Positions 51,566 to 61,197 are shown, counted from the stretch's first letter. The stretch: 64,000 nt of DNA from Caldilineaceae bacterium bin5 (GCA_002238445.1 MPML01000001.1:124001-188000); one strand, 5' to 3'. Program-made: numbers and translations. Notes: generated by a model from the letters alone, not told the origin.

Positions 51566-52732
51566 TTACGCGCTGAACAGGTCACCCACCTCGAAGAGAT
51601 ACATCTGGCGGCCGTTGCCGGCGTGGGTCGAGTCGATGACGATTTTGCTGCCGTCGGGGCTGGAACGGGGGTGGAGGTCGCAGCGCAGGGTGTCCGTGTA
51701 GGGAGGCGGCGAGTGGAACTGACCCAGATCGACGCGGCGGTCGGTGGGAACGTGGTACAGGTAGAGGTCTTGCAGGCGTTTGTCCCCTTGCGGATAGGTG
51801 TCATTCAGGACCCAGTCGTTGTCTGACAGGTAGGTGCAATGGCCATTCAGCGGCATTTTTGTTTTGCCCACTATCTGATCGGGGCCGCGGGCACCGTCCT
51901 CGGCATTTGGGAAGAGGTAGTATGCGCCGCCGTGCGAAGGGCGGTGGGACCAGGCGAGGATGTGCGAGTCGTCATGCCAGATCAGGTGAGAGGTGTGGCC
52001 GGAGTGATCGACGACCTTCAGGTCGGTGCCGTCTGCTTTTGCGGTAAGCATGCGGGTGTGGAAGGGTCCGTCGTCGAGGCGCCAACGGTGGAGGAAGAGA
52101 AAATGGGTGCCGGCGGGATTGTAGATGAGGACGTTGAAGTAGTGTTTGGCCGGTCGAATGTCGCCGTGGGCATAGGGGATCGCGGCGACCTCGGCCAAGC
52201 TGACGATCAGCCTGCTTTCCCCTGTTTGAAGGTCGACAGTGTGTATGCCGGTCTCCTGCGGCGCCATCACGTCGTACCAGGGATCGGGGATGCCCATGTA
52301 GCCGTAGCCGGGGCGCATATCTTCGAGGCGGTGGAAGTCGATGGACAGCGCGTCGCGGCCATTGGGGCTGAGGGTGAAGATGGGGTGGGGAAGCGTCCGC
52401 CTGAGCCGCGTTTGGGTATTCAGAATGTAACTGACGAATTGGCCGTCCACCCTGTCATTCCAGATAATGTCGTGCTCAGATTGGGGCAGCCATTGGAGCA
52501 TACAGCCGGCCTGCCAGCCCCAGGCCCGACTTTCGCCAAGTGTGATCCAGCGGTCGCGGTCCGCCAAGTCGACCATGCCGACCTGGATCACATCTTCCGG
52601 CGCGGGCGCGCGATGCTCGAAATCCACTTCCATCCCCAGCACATAGCGGGCGGAGGGATCGAACTGCAGTTTGTCGTAATAGCCGAACCAGTGATGTTTC
52701 GGCCCCGAAGTGATAGCGCGGGTAGGTACCAT
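51566..52732 (-). CDS. GPKHH-FGYYD beta-propeller protein, oligogalacturonate-lyase-like (paralogue 2)
   Basis: A 388-residue paralogue most like the one at 37713: GPKHHWFGYYDKLQFD, YVLGMEVDFEHRAP, NVLIYNPAGTHFLFLHRWR, GHCTYLSDNDWVLNDTYP and DLHPRSSPDGSKIVIDSTH. No signal peptide, so cytosolic. The residues shared with paralogue 1 but not with 3-5 (LHRW in place of a bare valine strand) suggest a different substrate or linkage. It begins a run of four propeller genes on the minus strand. Confidence 0.6.
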   Translation of the reverse strand: MVPTRAITSGPKHHWFGYYDKLQFDPSARYVLGMEVDFEHRAPAPEDVIQVGMVDLADRDRWITLGESRAWGWQAGCMLQWLPQSEHDIIWNDRVDGQFVSYILNTQTRLRRTLPHPIFTLSPNGRDALSIDFHRLEDMRPGYGYMGIPDPWYDVMAPQETGIHTVDLQTGESRLIVSLAEVAAIPYAHGDIRPAKHYFNVLIYNPAGTHFLFLHRWRLDDGPFHTRMLTAKADGTDLKVVDHSGHTSHLIWHDDSHILAWSHRPSHGGAYYLFPNAEDGARGPDQIVGKTKMPLNGHCTYLSDNDWVLNDTYPQGDKRLQDLYLYHVPTDRRVDLGQFHSPPPYTDTLRCDLHPRSSPDGSKIVIDSTHAGNGRQMYLFEVGDLFSA

Positions 52733-52823
52733 GGGTTTCTCTTCTGGAATGTGTTGCGACTTGATTGGACTTTGGGTCAGACTCGGATAGATGACGCTAC
52801 GGTTGCGAATATGCGGGCTTGCC

Positions 52824-53987
52824 CTAAGCGCTGACAGCCTCTGAGACGTCTATTAAGTAGACCTGCCGACTGCCTTCATGGATGGAGTCGAAGCTGACCG
52901 TGCGCTCGTCGCGGCTCCAGCGGGGATGAAGATCACAACGGATCTCGCCGCGGAACGGCAGCGGCGAATGGTAGCTTCCCAGGTCGACGCGGTACTCTTC
53001 TGTCATATGCCACAGGAACAGCGGCTGGCGGCTGTTTTCGTCGGGGTACTCATCAGTCAACATCCAGGTCCCATCGTGCGTGAAGTTGCAGTGGCCATTC
53101 CTGGTCAGGACATCGGGCCGCACGACTTCGTATTCGCAGGTGGTGTCGTTCATCAGGTAGTAGGCCGGACCCTCTTTCATCGTTACCCAGCCGAAGATCA
53201 ACTCCTCGGTGAGCCAGTCGCAGTGTGAGGCGCCGAGTTCGGTCATTGCGCGCAGCTCTCCACCCTCCATGCTGGCGGACAGCATTGTGGTCTGGCCAAT
53301 CTCCCTGGTTTCATCAAAGACCCGCACAACGAAGGAGACGCGGGTGTCGTTGCGATTGATGAAGGGATGGTTGAACCAGATTCTGCCCGCTTGCAACTCT
53401 TCGTTGTGGCTGAGGAAATCGCGTACTTCTGCGTAGGAAACCAGGACGCGGGCCTCCCCGGTCGCGGTGTCGGTGATGTAGAGGCCGTCCTCGGTGGGAT
53501 GATTTTGGTGGGCGTAGGGGTCGGGCAACCCGGCATAACCGACAACCGGCCGCATCGACTTCAGTCGGGCATAGTTCAGGCCGAGCGCGTAGCGCCCGTT
53601 ACGGGTGATGGCGGCGATTGGGTGGGGCAGGATCCGTTTCTGCCCAGTGTGGATGTCCTGCACGACCGCGACGAAACGGTCATCGTCACGGGCGTTGTAG
53701 GTGATCAGCCGGTCGGGTGCGGTTGCCAGCCAGTGCAACATGCTGCCCTGCTGCAGGTTCCAGGCCTGCGTTTCGGCCACGCCTTCAAATTTGCCAGTCT
53801 CCATGTCGACCAGGCCGACCACGGCGGTATCGCCGGCGGCGGGCGGGCGATCGTGGAAGTCCGACTGCAGGCAGAGGTGGTAGCGGCCGGTTGCATCCCA
53901 GGGGCAGATGCCATAGTAGCCGAAGAAATGGTGCTTCGGGCCTTGTGTGATGGCTGTGGCGGTCGAGCTGACTCTTTTGTTGCTCAT
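52824..53987 (-). CDS. GPKHH-FGYYG beta-propeller protein (paralogue 3)
   Basis: A 387-residue protein of the second subgroup, with GPKHHFFGYYGICPWD, NLQQGSMLHWLATAPDRLITYNARDDDRFV, FNHPFINRNDTRVSFV, GHCNFTHDGTWMLTDEYP and DLHPRWSRDERTVSFDSIHEGSRQVYLID. The propeller core, GHC and DLHPRW histidines are retained. Predicted cytosolic uronate-oligomer lyase or related propeller; activity unproven. It is followed by the repeat copy R3 upstream and is very similar to paralogues 4 and 5. Confidence 0.6.
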   Translation of the reverse strand: MSNKRVSSTATAITQGPKHHFFGYYGICPWDATGRYHLCLQSDFHDRPPAAGDTAVVGLVDMETGKFEGVAETQAWNLQQGSMLHWLATAPDRLITYNARDDDRFVAVVQDIHTGQKRILPHPIAAITRNGRYALGLNYARLKSMRPVVGYAGLPDPYAHQNHPTEDGLYITDTATGEARVLVSYAEVRDFLSHNEELQAGRIWFNHPFINRNDTRVSFVVRVFDETREIGQTTMLSASMEGGELRAMTELGASHCDWLTEELIFGWVTMKEGPAYYLMNDTTCEYEVVRPDVLTRNGHCNFTHDGTWMLTDEYPDENSRQPLFLWHMTEEYRVDLGSYHSPLPFRGEIRCDLHPRWSRDERTVSFDSIHEGSRQVYLIDVSEAVSA

Positions 53988-54373
53988 GTTGGCTCCCGGA
54001 TAGTGGGGCAGAGTTGGGCGGTCCTGTTGTCCGCCCGGCTGATCTTACGCCGTATGCAACTACCTAGCCATATTTCGTGGCCGGCCCGTCCGCGCTGGCG
54101 CCTATCAGGTTTTGGCCACGCAGCCGGTTGGCCGCCGCCAGGGTAGTTGAGCCGCACCGCTGGTATGAAGGCGTACGGTCGGTGAGCGATGGTTTTGGAG
54201 GGGGGCGTTGCGGGGGCGCAGCCCCTGCACAAGGGAGGGCCGAAGGCCCGACCGCCCATATACTAAGAAAAAGTATGGACAAGTGAGGAGAGAGAAACAA
54301 TTTCGCTATCTCACTGATGACGGCGAATTGCATTTGGCTTAGCTGTTGCCGCAATCTGCAATCGTTGCACGTC
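53988..54373. other. Intergenic stretch mostly occupied by repeat copy R3
   Basis: It separates tandem propeller paralogues 3 and 4. The repeat core (54177-54258) is the main feature. No promoter or terminator could be assigned with confidence. Confidence 0.5.
54100..54258 (+). repeat. Dispersed structured repeat, copy R3
   Basis: The core (54177-54258) reads GGTCGG...GGGGC-GCA-GCCCC...GGGCC-GAA-GGCCC-GACC as in R1 and R4. About 75 bases to the left are weakly similar to R4 (CCGCACCGCTGG versus GGCACCGCTGG). The right-hand tail of the long form is missing or too diverged to recognise. Confidence 0.75.
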
Positions 54374-55534
54374 TTAGCGTCCCACGATTTCGGCCACGTC
54401 GACAACGTAGATCTGGCGGCTGCCTTCGTGGATGGAGTCGAAGCTGACCTGGCGTTCGTCGCGGCTCCAGCGGGGGTGGAGGTCGCAGCGGATCTGGTCC
54501 TGGAAGAATGGGGGAGACAGGAAGCGCCCCAGGACGACCTGGCGCTCTTCGGCCATGTTCCAAAGGAACAGGGCGCGGAGGTTATTTTCGTCCGGGTATT
54601 CGTCGTTCAGCTGCCAGGCGCCATCGCGGGTGAAGCTGCAGTGGCCGTCGCGGGAGAGGATGTCGGGACGCACGGATTGGTATTCGCCGGTGGCGTCGTT
54701 GACCAGGTAAAAGTTTACCCCCTCTTTCGTCGTAAACCAGCCGAAGATGACGTCTTTGGTGCGCCAGTCGCAGTGCGAGGTGCCGAGGTCGTTCAGAATG
54801 CGAATGTCCCCGCCTTCCAGATTCATCGTCAGGCATACGGTTTTCCTGGCGCCGGCGTCATCCCAGTAGACTACGACGAAGGCAACGCGGGAGTCGTCGC
54901 GGTTGATGAACGGGTGGTTGAACCAGAGCTTGTGTTTCTGAATCTCGGGATAGCTGCTGAGGTACTCTCTGGCATCTTCATATGAGAAGAGCAGTTTGCC
55001 CTCGCCCGAGTCGGTATCCATGATATAGAGGCCGTCGTCGGCAGGATGTTTCTGGTCGGCGTTGGGGTCTGTGAGCCCTGGGTAGCCAACCACGGGGCGC
55101 ATATCCCAGAGCCGGGCGTAGTTCAGCCCCAGCGCCTTGCGCCCGTCGCGGGTGATGGCGGCGATCGGGTAGGGCAGGAGGCGTTTGTGGCCGCTGTGGA
55201 TGTCGTGGATAACACTGACAAAGCGGTCGTTATCGCGGGCATTGTAGGTGATGAGGCGATCGGGCGCGGTGGCGAGCCAGTGCATCATGCTGCCCTGCTG
55301 CAGGTTCCAGGCCTGGGTTTCGGCCACGCCTTCGAAGTTGCCGGTCTCCATATCGATGAGGCCGACTACGGCGGTGTCGCCGTCGACGGGCGGGCGATCG
55401 TGGAAGTCCGATTGCAGGCAGAGGTGGTATTTTCCGGTTACATCCCAGGGATAGATGCCGTAGTAGCCGAAGAAGTGGTGCTTTGGTCCTTGGGTTATCG
55501 CTCTTGCGACAACGCTGCTTTGTGTATCGCTCAT
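54374..55534 (-). CDS. GPKHH-FGYYG beta-propeller protein (paralogue 4)
   Basis: A 386-residue propeller almost collinear with paralogues 3 and 5: GPKHHFFGYYGIYPWD, TQAWNLQQGSMMHWLATAPDRLITY, FNHPFINRDDSRVAFVV, GHCSFTRDGAWQLNDEYP and DLHPRWSRDERQVSFDSIHEGSRQIYVVD. The start is ATG 55534 (MSDTQSSV) with GGGAGG 4 bases upstream. The gene probably arose by tandem duplication. It is predicted cytosolic. Confidence 0.6.
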   Translation of the reverse strand: MSDTQSSVVARAITQGPKHHFFGYYGIYPWDVTGKYHLCLQSDFHDRPPVDGDTAVVGLIDMETGNFEGVAETQAWNLQQGSMMHWLATAPDRLITYNARDNDRFVSVIHDIHSGHKRLLPYPIAAITRDGRKALGLNYARLWDMRPVVGYPGLTDPNADQKHPADDGLYIMDTDSGEGKLLFSYEDAREYLSSYPEIQKHKLWFNHPFINRDDSRVAFVVVYWDDAGARKTVCLTMNLEGGDIRILNDLGTSHCDWRTKDVIFGWFTTKEGVNFYLVNDATGEYQSVRPDILSRDGHCSFTRDGAWQLNDEYPDENNLRALFLWNMAEERQVVLGRFLSPPFFQDQIRCDLHPRWSRDERQVSFDSIHEGSRQIYVVDVAEIVGR

Positions 55535-55628
55535 GTTGCCTCCCACATATTTGGGCGGTGTTGGACGGTGCTGGGCGGGCCCGGTAACTCCTCACACTTT
55601 GTCAGGCTCTATACGAAATGAGGGGGCG

Positions 55629-56792
55629 TCAGCGTTCGACAACGCCGGCCACGTCGACGACGTAGATCTGACGGCTGCCGCCGTGAATTGAGTCAAAGCT
55701 GACCTGGCGCTCGTTGCGACTCCAGCGGGGGTGCATGTCGCAGCGGATCTCGCCGCGGAACGGCTCGGGTGAATGGAAACGCCCCAGGACGACCAGGCGC
55801 TCCTCGGCCATGTGCCAGAGCAGCAGGGCCTGGAGGCTGTTCTCGTCCGGGTATTCGTCGGTCAGCAGCCAGGCGCCGTCGCGAGTAAAGCTGCAGTGGC
55901 CGTTCTTGGTCAGGATATCGGGCCGCACGTCCTCATATTCTCCGGTCCTGTCGTTGATCAGGTAATACTTCTGACCCTCTTTCATCGTCACCCAGCCAAA
56001 GATCAGCTCCTCGGTCAGCCAGTCGAAGTGGGACGCGCCGAGGTCTGTCACTACGCGCAAATCGCCGCCATCCATGCTGGCAGAGAGGAGGATCGTGTGC
56101 TTGATCTCTCTGGTTTCGTCTCTGTAGCGCACGACGAAGGCGACGCGGGTGTCGTCGCGGTTGATGATGGTGTGATTGAACCAGATCTTGCGCGCTTGCA
56201 CCTCTTCGTAGTCGCTGAGAAATTCGCGAGCTTCTTCGTAGGACACGAGCACGCGGGCTTCACCGGTTTCGGTGTCCATCGTATAGACACCGTCCTCGGT
56301 GGGATGGTTCTGATGGGCGAAGCGATCGGGCAGGCCGGCGTAGCCGACCACGGGCCGCAGCGATTTGAGGCGGGCATAGTTCAGGCCGAGGGCCTGGCGG
56401 CCGTTGCGGCTCATGGCGCTGATGGGGTAGGGGAGAACGCGTTTTTGCCCGCTGTGAATATCCTGGATGACGCCGACGAAGCGGTCGTCCTCACGGGCGT
56501 TGTAGGTGATCAGGCGGTCGGGGGCTGTCGGCAGCCAGTGCAACATGGAGCCCTGCTGCAAGTTCCAGGCTTGGGTCTCGGCCACGCCCTCGAACTTGCC
56601 CGACTCCATATCCACGAGACCGACCACGGCGGTATCGCCGGCGGCGGGCGGGCGGTCATGGAAGTTTGACTGGAGGCAGAGGTGATAGTGCCCGGTTGAA
56701 TTCCAGGGACAGATGCCGTAGTAACCGAAGAAATGGTGCTTGGGCCCCTGGGTGATGGCTCTGGCGACGAAGTTATCTTGTGATTTGCTCAT
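55629..56792 (-). CDS. GPKHH-FGYYG beta-propeller protein (paralogue 5)
   Basis: A 387-residue propeller: GPKHHFFGYYGICPWN, NLQQGSMLHWLPTAPDRLITY, FNHTIINRDDTRVAFVV, GHCSFTRDGAWLLTDEYP and DMHPRWSRNERQVSFDSIHGGSRQIYVVD. It has DMHPRW where 3 and 4 have DLHPRW. AGGAG lies 7 bases before ATG 56792. It is the first of the tandem trio in transcription order, after the third binding protein. Confidence 0.6.
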   Translation of the reverse strand: MSKSQDNFVARAITQGPKHHFFGYYGICPWNSTGHYHLCLQSNFHDRPPAAGDTAVVGLVDMESGKFEGVAETQAWNLQQGSMLHWLPTAPDRLITYNAREDDRFVGVIQDIHSGQKRVLPYPISAMSRNGRQALGLNYARLKSLRPVVGYAGLPDRFAHQNHPTEDGVYTMDTETGEARVLVSYEEAREFLSDYEEVQARKIWFNHTIINRDDTRVAFVVRYRDETREIKHTILLSASMDGGDLRVVTDLGASHFDWLTEELIFGWVTMKEGQKYYLINDRTGEYEDVRPDILTKNGHCSFTRDGAWLLTDEYPDENSLQALLLWHMAEERLVVLGRFHSPEPFRGEIRCDMHPRWSRNERQVSFDSIHGGSRQIYVVDVAGVVER

Positions 56793-57130
56793 GACTACTC
56801 CTGGCACAGATCCTGAGGGCCCAATACCAGATCACCTCATGGACGCGCCGCTTCTTTCCTATTCGTTGCCGAGGGCGGAGAACGGGAACATGCCCGCTAA
56901 TTATCTTCGACGCGCCGAGCTTACGCGTCGCCGCGGGCGCTGCCGTTTTCGACAGGCCCGCGGCCACTATCAGCGCAAATTCTCCTGGACGGGGTTCAGC
57001 CGGTTTGGGAACTGAACACTGCCAGATTCAGTCACGAGCGACATAAACCGCGAATTGACGGCGCCGCACCAACGCCTTTGCCGCAACTACGGCTGGACGT
57101 TGGAGGCACGCCGACCGGCCGCTGGCCGGC
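56793..57130. other. Gene-free stretch between binding protein 3 and propeller 5
   Basis: Near the binding-protein stop there is a compact hairpin CCGGCC-GCT-GGCCGG at 57115-57129, without a T-tract. The rest shows no coding region or promoter that I can support. Confidence 0.45.
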
Positions 57131-59122
57131 TTATTCGTCCTGTCCTGCGCGGATGAAGTACTGCTCCATCGCCGTATTCGAAGGCGAACGCGGCTGGTCA
57201 TCGAACATGCCGTCTTCGGGCACGTTGCGGAAGTAGTTCTTGACGATTACCGGCTGCGGCGGCGCGGTGGTGACGCCGATCTGCCACAGGTTTTCCATGT
57301 TGAGCTCGAGGATTTCGCGGAACAGGGCGCGCTGTCCCTCCTCATCGACGGTCGTCTTGATCTCTTCCCAGAGCTCTATTGCCTTCAGGATGTCACCGGT
57401 GGGCTCAAATCCCTCTTTGCCGCCGCTATTGTAGTAGAAGGCGTAATGCCGCAGAGCATAGTTGTTTACAATCGGCACGAAGGAGCGCGGTTCAATGAAG
57501 GGGTTCCACTCGCCGCTACTATGCCACACGCCGAGGTCTATCTCATTGGCATTGAGGCGCTGCCCGAAGAGACTGCGGTCGATTTCGGTACTTATCAACT
57601 CCAGCCCGATATCCTTCCATTGGGCGGTCAACAGTTCGGCAATGTCGCCCCAGGCGGCAAAGATGGCCACATACTCAAAGACCAGGCTGAGCCGCTCTCC
57701 GTCAGGGCGCAACCTGTAGCCCTCGTCGTCCCGCTCGGTGAGACCCATTTCATCCAGGTAGGCATTGGCCTGATCGGGGTCGTGCTCGGTCATGCTGATG
57801 GCCTGGGGTTCCCAGTAGACGGGCGAGTTCTTGGTCGGGGACACCTGGGTGGGTTCGGTCTGACCGAGATAGACAGCTTCGTTAATGTCGGCGCGATTCA
57901 TGCCCAGTGAGAGGGCGTAGCGGAAGCGCTTGTCCTGGACGATTTCTCGCAGGACGGGGTCTTTGTTGGTGTGATTGAGATGCAGGACGGTATCAGTGAC
58001 CTGCCCTCTCTGCCAGAGCATGACACGGTAGTTGCCCCTCTCCATGTTCTCCATGAACAGAGGCACGTTGTCGAAGGTGATGTGGCGCAACTGCATGTCG
58101 ACTTCGCCCTGGATCGCGCGCAGGTTGAGCTGGTCTTTGCCGTCCACAAGGCTCCAGTGGAGGGCGTCGATGTAGGGCAGCTGATTGCCATCGGGATCGA
58201 CCTTCCAGTAATAGGCGTTGCGATCGGCGACCAACGGGTCACTGTGCGAAGGCGTGCTCAGATTCCAGGGAAGATAGCTGGGCGTGTCCGGGTTGCGCCG
58301 GGTATCGGGTTTGGTGCCGAAAACCTGGTACCAGTGCTCGACGCCGGCATCCTCGATCATCTTGTCGAGCTCGTCCTTGTCGGCATACTTGATGTGAAAC
58401 TGTTTCAGGTAATGGGCACAGTATCTGGCGAATGCGTCGCCCCACAGTGAGCCAAGCACATTGATGAACAGCGCATAGGGAACCGTAAATTTGAATTCGA
58501 GCGTGTAGTCATCCAGTTTTGAGATCACCACCGGCTCGCCGCCGACAATGAGCCAGTTGGGGAACGAGGGGCTCAGATCCTCATTGAGGAGCACATCCTC
58601 GTAGTAGAAAAGGATGTCATCGGCCGTGTACGGTTCGCCATCAGACCATTTCATACCAGGGCGCAGGTGGAAAGTGAAGGTCGAGCCGTCGGACGACACT
58701 TCCCAGCTCTCGAAGACGTTTGGGTTAATCTGGGTACCGTCTTTGTTGTAGCGCACTAGATGTTCGCCGCCGACCTTACCGCCCAACTGGTTGTCGCTGG
58801 CCGAGGTCGCGAGACGGTTCCAAATGCCACCGTAGTCGCCGATCTCCTCTTCGGGTGTGATGACCAGCGGTTCCAGCGGCAGCCGCTCATCGACCGGCGG
58901 CAAGTCGCCGTTGGCGACCATTTCTGCCAGCATTGGCGCTTCGTTGTACTTGGACGGCGCTGCTGCCGACTCCGGCGCGGCCTCATCGGCGGCCGGGGCC
59001 TCGTCTTGCGCGGGTGGCCCGCCGTCAGCGCCGCAGGCTACGACAACTACGCCGGCGGCTGTAAGCGCTGACACGCGCATGAACTCGCGCCGCGAAATCC
59101 TCTGGTGAACTCGCTTCCGCAT
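57131..59122 (-). CDS. ABC substrate-binding lipoprotein (SBP family 5), third paralogue
   Basis: A 663-residue binding protein with a Tat-type lipoprotein signal (SRREFMRVSALTAAG...VVVVAC), an acidic linker and KYNEAPMLAEMVANGDLPPVDERLP. SBP5 segments include LRPGMKWSDGEPYTADD, RNAYYWKVDPDGNQLPYID and LGMNRADINEAVYLG. Like the second paralogue it has no permease next to it. It immediately precedes the tandem propeller genes on the same strand, which suggests co-expression with them. Confidence 0.9.
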   Translation of the reverse strand: MRKRVHQRISRREFMRVSALTAAGVVVVACGADGGPPAQDEAPAADEAAPESAAAPSKYNEAPMLAEMVANGDLPPVDERLPLEPLVITPEEEIGDYGGIWNRLATSASDNQLGGKVGGEHLVRYNKDGTQINPNVFESWEVSSDGSTFTFHLRPGMKWSDGEPYTADDILFYYEDVLLNEDLSPSFPNWLIVGGEPVVISKLDDYTLEFKFTVPYALFINVLGSLWGDAFARYCAHYLKQFHIKYADKDELDKMIEDAGVEHWYQVFGTKPDTRRNPDTPSYLPWNLSTPSHSDPLVADRNAYYWKVDPDGNQLPYIDALHWSLVDGKDQLNLRAIQGEVDMQLRHITFDNVPLFMENMERGNYRVMLWQRGQVTDTVLHLNHTNKDPVLREIVQDKRFRYALSLGMNRADINEAVYLGQTEPTQVSPTKNSPVYWEPQAISMTEHDPDQANAYLDEMGLTERDDEGYRLRPDGERLSLVFEYVAIFAAWGDIAELLTAQWKDIGLELISTEIDRSLFGQRLNANEIDLGVWHSSGEWNPFIEPRSFVPIVNNYALRHYAFYYNSGGKEGFEPTGDILKAIELWEEIKTTVDEEGQRALFREILELNMENLWQIGVTTAPPQPVIVKNYFRNVPEDGMFDDQPRSPSNTAMEQYFIRAGQDE

Positions 59123-59425
59123 AATTTACCTCCATGAACTGTGATTAAGGTTTCCAGCTTGGGCTTGTCAGGGAGAATTCCAAGTCTGCAGGCGAGAGGC
59201 CCGCGTCCGAGGAGCGAAGAGTGTTGTGCGGAGGAGATTAGCGGATCTGGCTGCCGCCTTCTCCCTTAGGGGGTAGGCAGGCGGCAGCCAAATTGCCATC
59301 CACCGCGCAATGCGTTCAGCGCCGGAAGCGCATTCTGCAATCGGATGGATCCCAATCCCTCACGTTTGATCGTATCACAACCCAGAGGTCGGTACAAGCG
59401 TCGAAAAAGTGCGGCCTGCTCCGAT
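59123..59425. other. Intergenic stretch with a 10-bp perfect inverted repeat
   Basis: GGCTGCCGCC (59249-59258) and its exact complement (59280-59289) enclose 21 bases that can themselves pair (CTCCC with GGGGG). It lies between the end of the FAH-family gene and the start of the third binding-protein gene, all on the minus strand. No T-tract follows. It may be a terminator of a different type, an RNA-stability hairpin or a regulatory site. Confidence 0.5.
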
Positions 59426-60271
59426 CTAACTCTCCCAGCTGCGGCCCGAGGGATCGGAGCAGTGCACGACGAGAGCCGGCCCCAACTGCTCAATCTGGAG
59501 GCGAATCGTGTCTCCATCCTGCACGGGTTCGAGGCCGAAATGATGGGTGCCGGTGGCGACGACGTCGCCGGGCTGGAGGGTCAGCACGTTGGTTACCTCC
59601 GCCAGCAGCTCGGGGATGTGGCGGTCCATGTCACGGGTATTGATGTCGTGGCGCTGCTCGTCGTTAACCCAGAGGCGGACGCCGAGGTCGTTGGCGTTGG
59701 GGATTTCGTCGCGGGTCACCAGCAGCGGGCCCAACGGGGCAAAGGTATGCCATGATTTGCCCAGGAAGAAGCCGCCCGGCAGACCTCTGGCCGAGACATC
59801 TATGAACTGTGTGTAACCAAAGACATGATCCATCGCGTCCTCGGCGGCCAGGTAGCTGGCCTTTTTGCCGATAACAATCGCCAGCTCGGGTTCGAAGTGG
59901 AAGACGCTGGCCTCGGCGCCGGGCAGGACGACTGTGCCACCGTGGCCGAGGGCGGCGTTGGGCGATTTGAGGAAGGCGTTGAACAGGCCCCGTTCCGGTT
60001 TGGCGGGTTCCAGGTAGTTGCCGGCCAGGCAGACAAGCTGGCCGGGCCTGGGAAGAGGAGAGCAGCAGGTTACATCTTCCAAGGCGACGCCGGTGGCAGC
60101 GTCGGCCGCTGCCTGGATGCGGGGTTGGACGTTGTCCCAGTCGTTGATCAACATCTCTATCATTTCCTGGGGGGAGTGATGGTCGCTGTCGGCGAAGGCG
60201 GCCGAGGCGTCGAAGACCTGTTCGCCGTTCCAGACGCCGAGCTTGAAGTCATCGAATAGCAAGAGTCGCAT
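59426..60271 (-). CDS. Fumarylacetoacetate-hydrolase-family protein
   Basis: A 281-residue protein with an N-terminal cap and the FAH catalytic domain. The metal ligands E127, E129 (HFEPELAIVIG) and D158 (FIDVSARG) and lysine K172 (GKSWHTFAPLGP) are present, with LQPGDVVATGTHHF near the end. Relatives hydrolyse beta-diketones or dehydrate 2-keto-3-deoxy sugar acids (for example 2,4-diketo-3-deoxy-L-fuconate pathways). The neighbouring enolase-superfamily enzyme favours the sugar-acid reading. The start is ATG 60271 with GGAA upstream. Confidence 0.82.
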   Translation of the reverse strand: MRLLLFDDFKLGVWNGEQVFDASAAFADSDHHSPQEMIEMLINDWDNVQPRIQAAADAATGVALEDVTCCSPLPRPGQLVCLAGNYLEPAKPERGLFNAFLKSPNAALGHGGTVVLPGAEASVFHFEPELAIVIGKKASYLAAEDAMDHVFGYTQFIDVSARGLPGGFFLGKSWHTFAPLGPLLVTRDEIPNANDLGVRLWVNDEQRHDINTRDMDRHIPELLAEVTNVLTLQPGDVVATGTHHFGLEPVQDGDTIRLQIEQLGPALVVHCSDPSGRSWES

Positions 60272-60677
60272 TGTGTTTTCCTTTTGTGAATTCTGTTTGT
60301 GGTTTCTGTTGGCGATTTCTGAAGCGCACCGGCTCGGGGACGAGGACAGGATTACGCCGTCAGAATAAAGGGGCCGGTTGGTGGATTGCCAGAGATAGTG
60401 ATGTTGACTGCAAGAGAAGTGCGATGTAGAGCAGGGCATATTGTACCAGACCGGGCCTATGAGGAGAATTGCTTTTTGCGGTGGGCAGGAAGAGGCGCGG
60501 GTAGACGGTGTTAGAGCAGGGAGACAGTTTTCAAGATGCGGCCGCGCATAGCCCGGGCCCAGGCGGGGAGGAGCTGGTCCTGGGAACTGCTCGTTTTTGT
60601 TACGTGCCGTGTTTCCTGCCGGCATGAGCAGCGTAAGGGCGGGCGGTGCAGAGAAATTGGCGGGAGAGTCGGGGCAG

Positions 60678-60711
60678 AGTGTGCGCCATTCGAGGGAGGA
60701 TGGCGCACACT
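60678..60711. repeat. 12-bp perfect inverted repeat
   Basis: Arms 60678-60689 and 60700-60711 match over 12 bases around a 10-base loop. It is one of the strongest hairpins in the window and lies about 400 bases upstream of the FAH-family gene on the minus strand. Confidence 0.6.
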
Positions 60712-60993
60712 CCGGACACACCGCCCGGACCCGGCCGTCACACCGGAGATGAAACGGCGGTTGGGCGGTAAGAGATGGGAGAAGCTGAGCCAGAGAATCA
60801 TGTCGAGGGAACGTGAAACTCTGCGGGTCTGTCAACTGTCCCATTACAGCTGCAGGGATTGTACCAGATCATATGTTCTAGTGTCAAATGGGGAAATTGG
60901 GGGGTGTGTCCCATATTATGGGGTGGGGATAGTAGGGAGGGGAATGCATGTCGGCGGCGGGTGAATTTATTCGCCGGCTCTGGGGAAGGCAGA

Positions 60994-61014
60994 GGGCAGG
61001 CACAAGGCCTGCCC
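60994..61014. repeat. REP-like palindrome GGGCAGGC/GCCTGCCC
   Basis: An 8-bp perfect stem with the loop ACAAG. Only one copy was found in the window. It resembles GC-rich extragenic palindromes common in related metagenomic genomes, from memory only. Confidence 0.45.
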
Positions 61015-61197
61015 CTATCATCCTTTGCGTGGGCGGCAATGGCTCCGTTGCCAGGCGAGGTATAGGAATTTATTTCCCATTTTTGGACCGCACCCAATTG
61101 AGAAGAGGCGTGAAGTGCAGTGGTCAGTGGGTAGGTGGAAACTGTTCGCCCGGCTTATTGAGGTTTGCCAATTGACATAGAGATATTCGTGTAACTA

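Noticed and set aside
59426-60844. A longer 472-residue reading of the FAH-family gene
   Set aside because: The extra 190 residues show no similarity and cover hairpins; the family starts at 60271.
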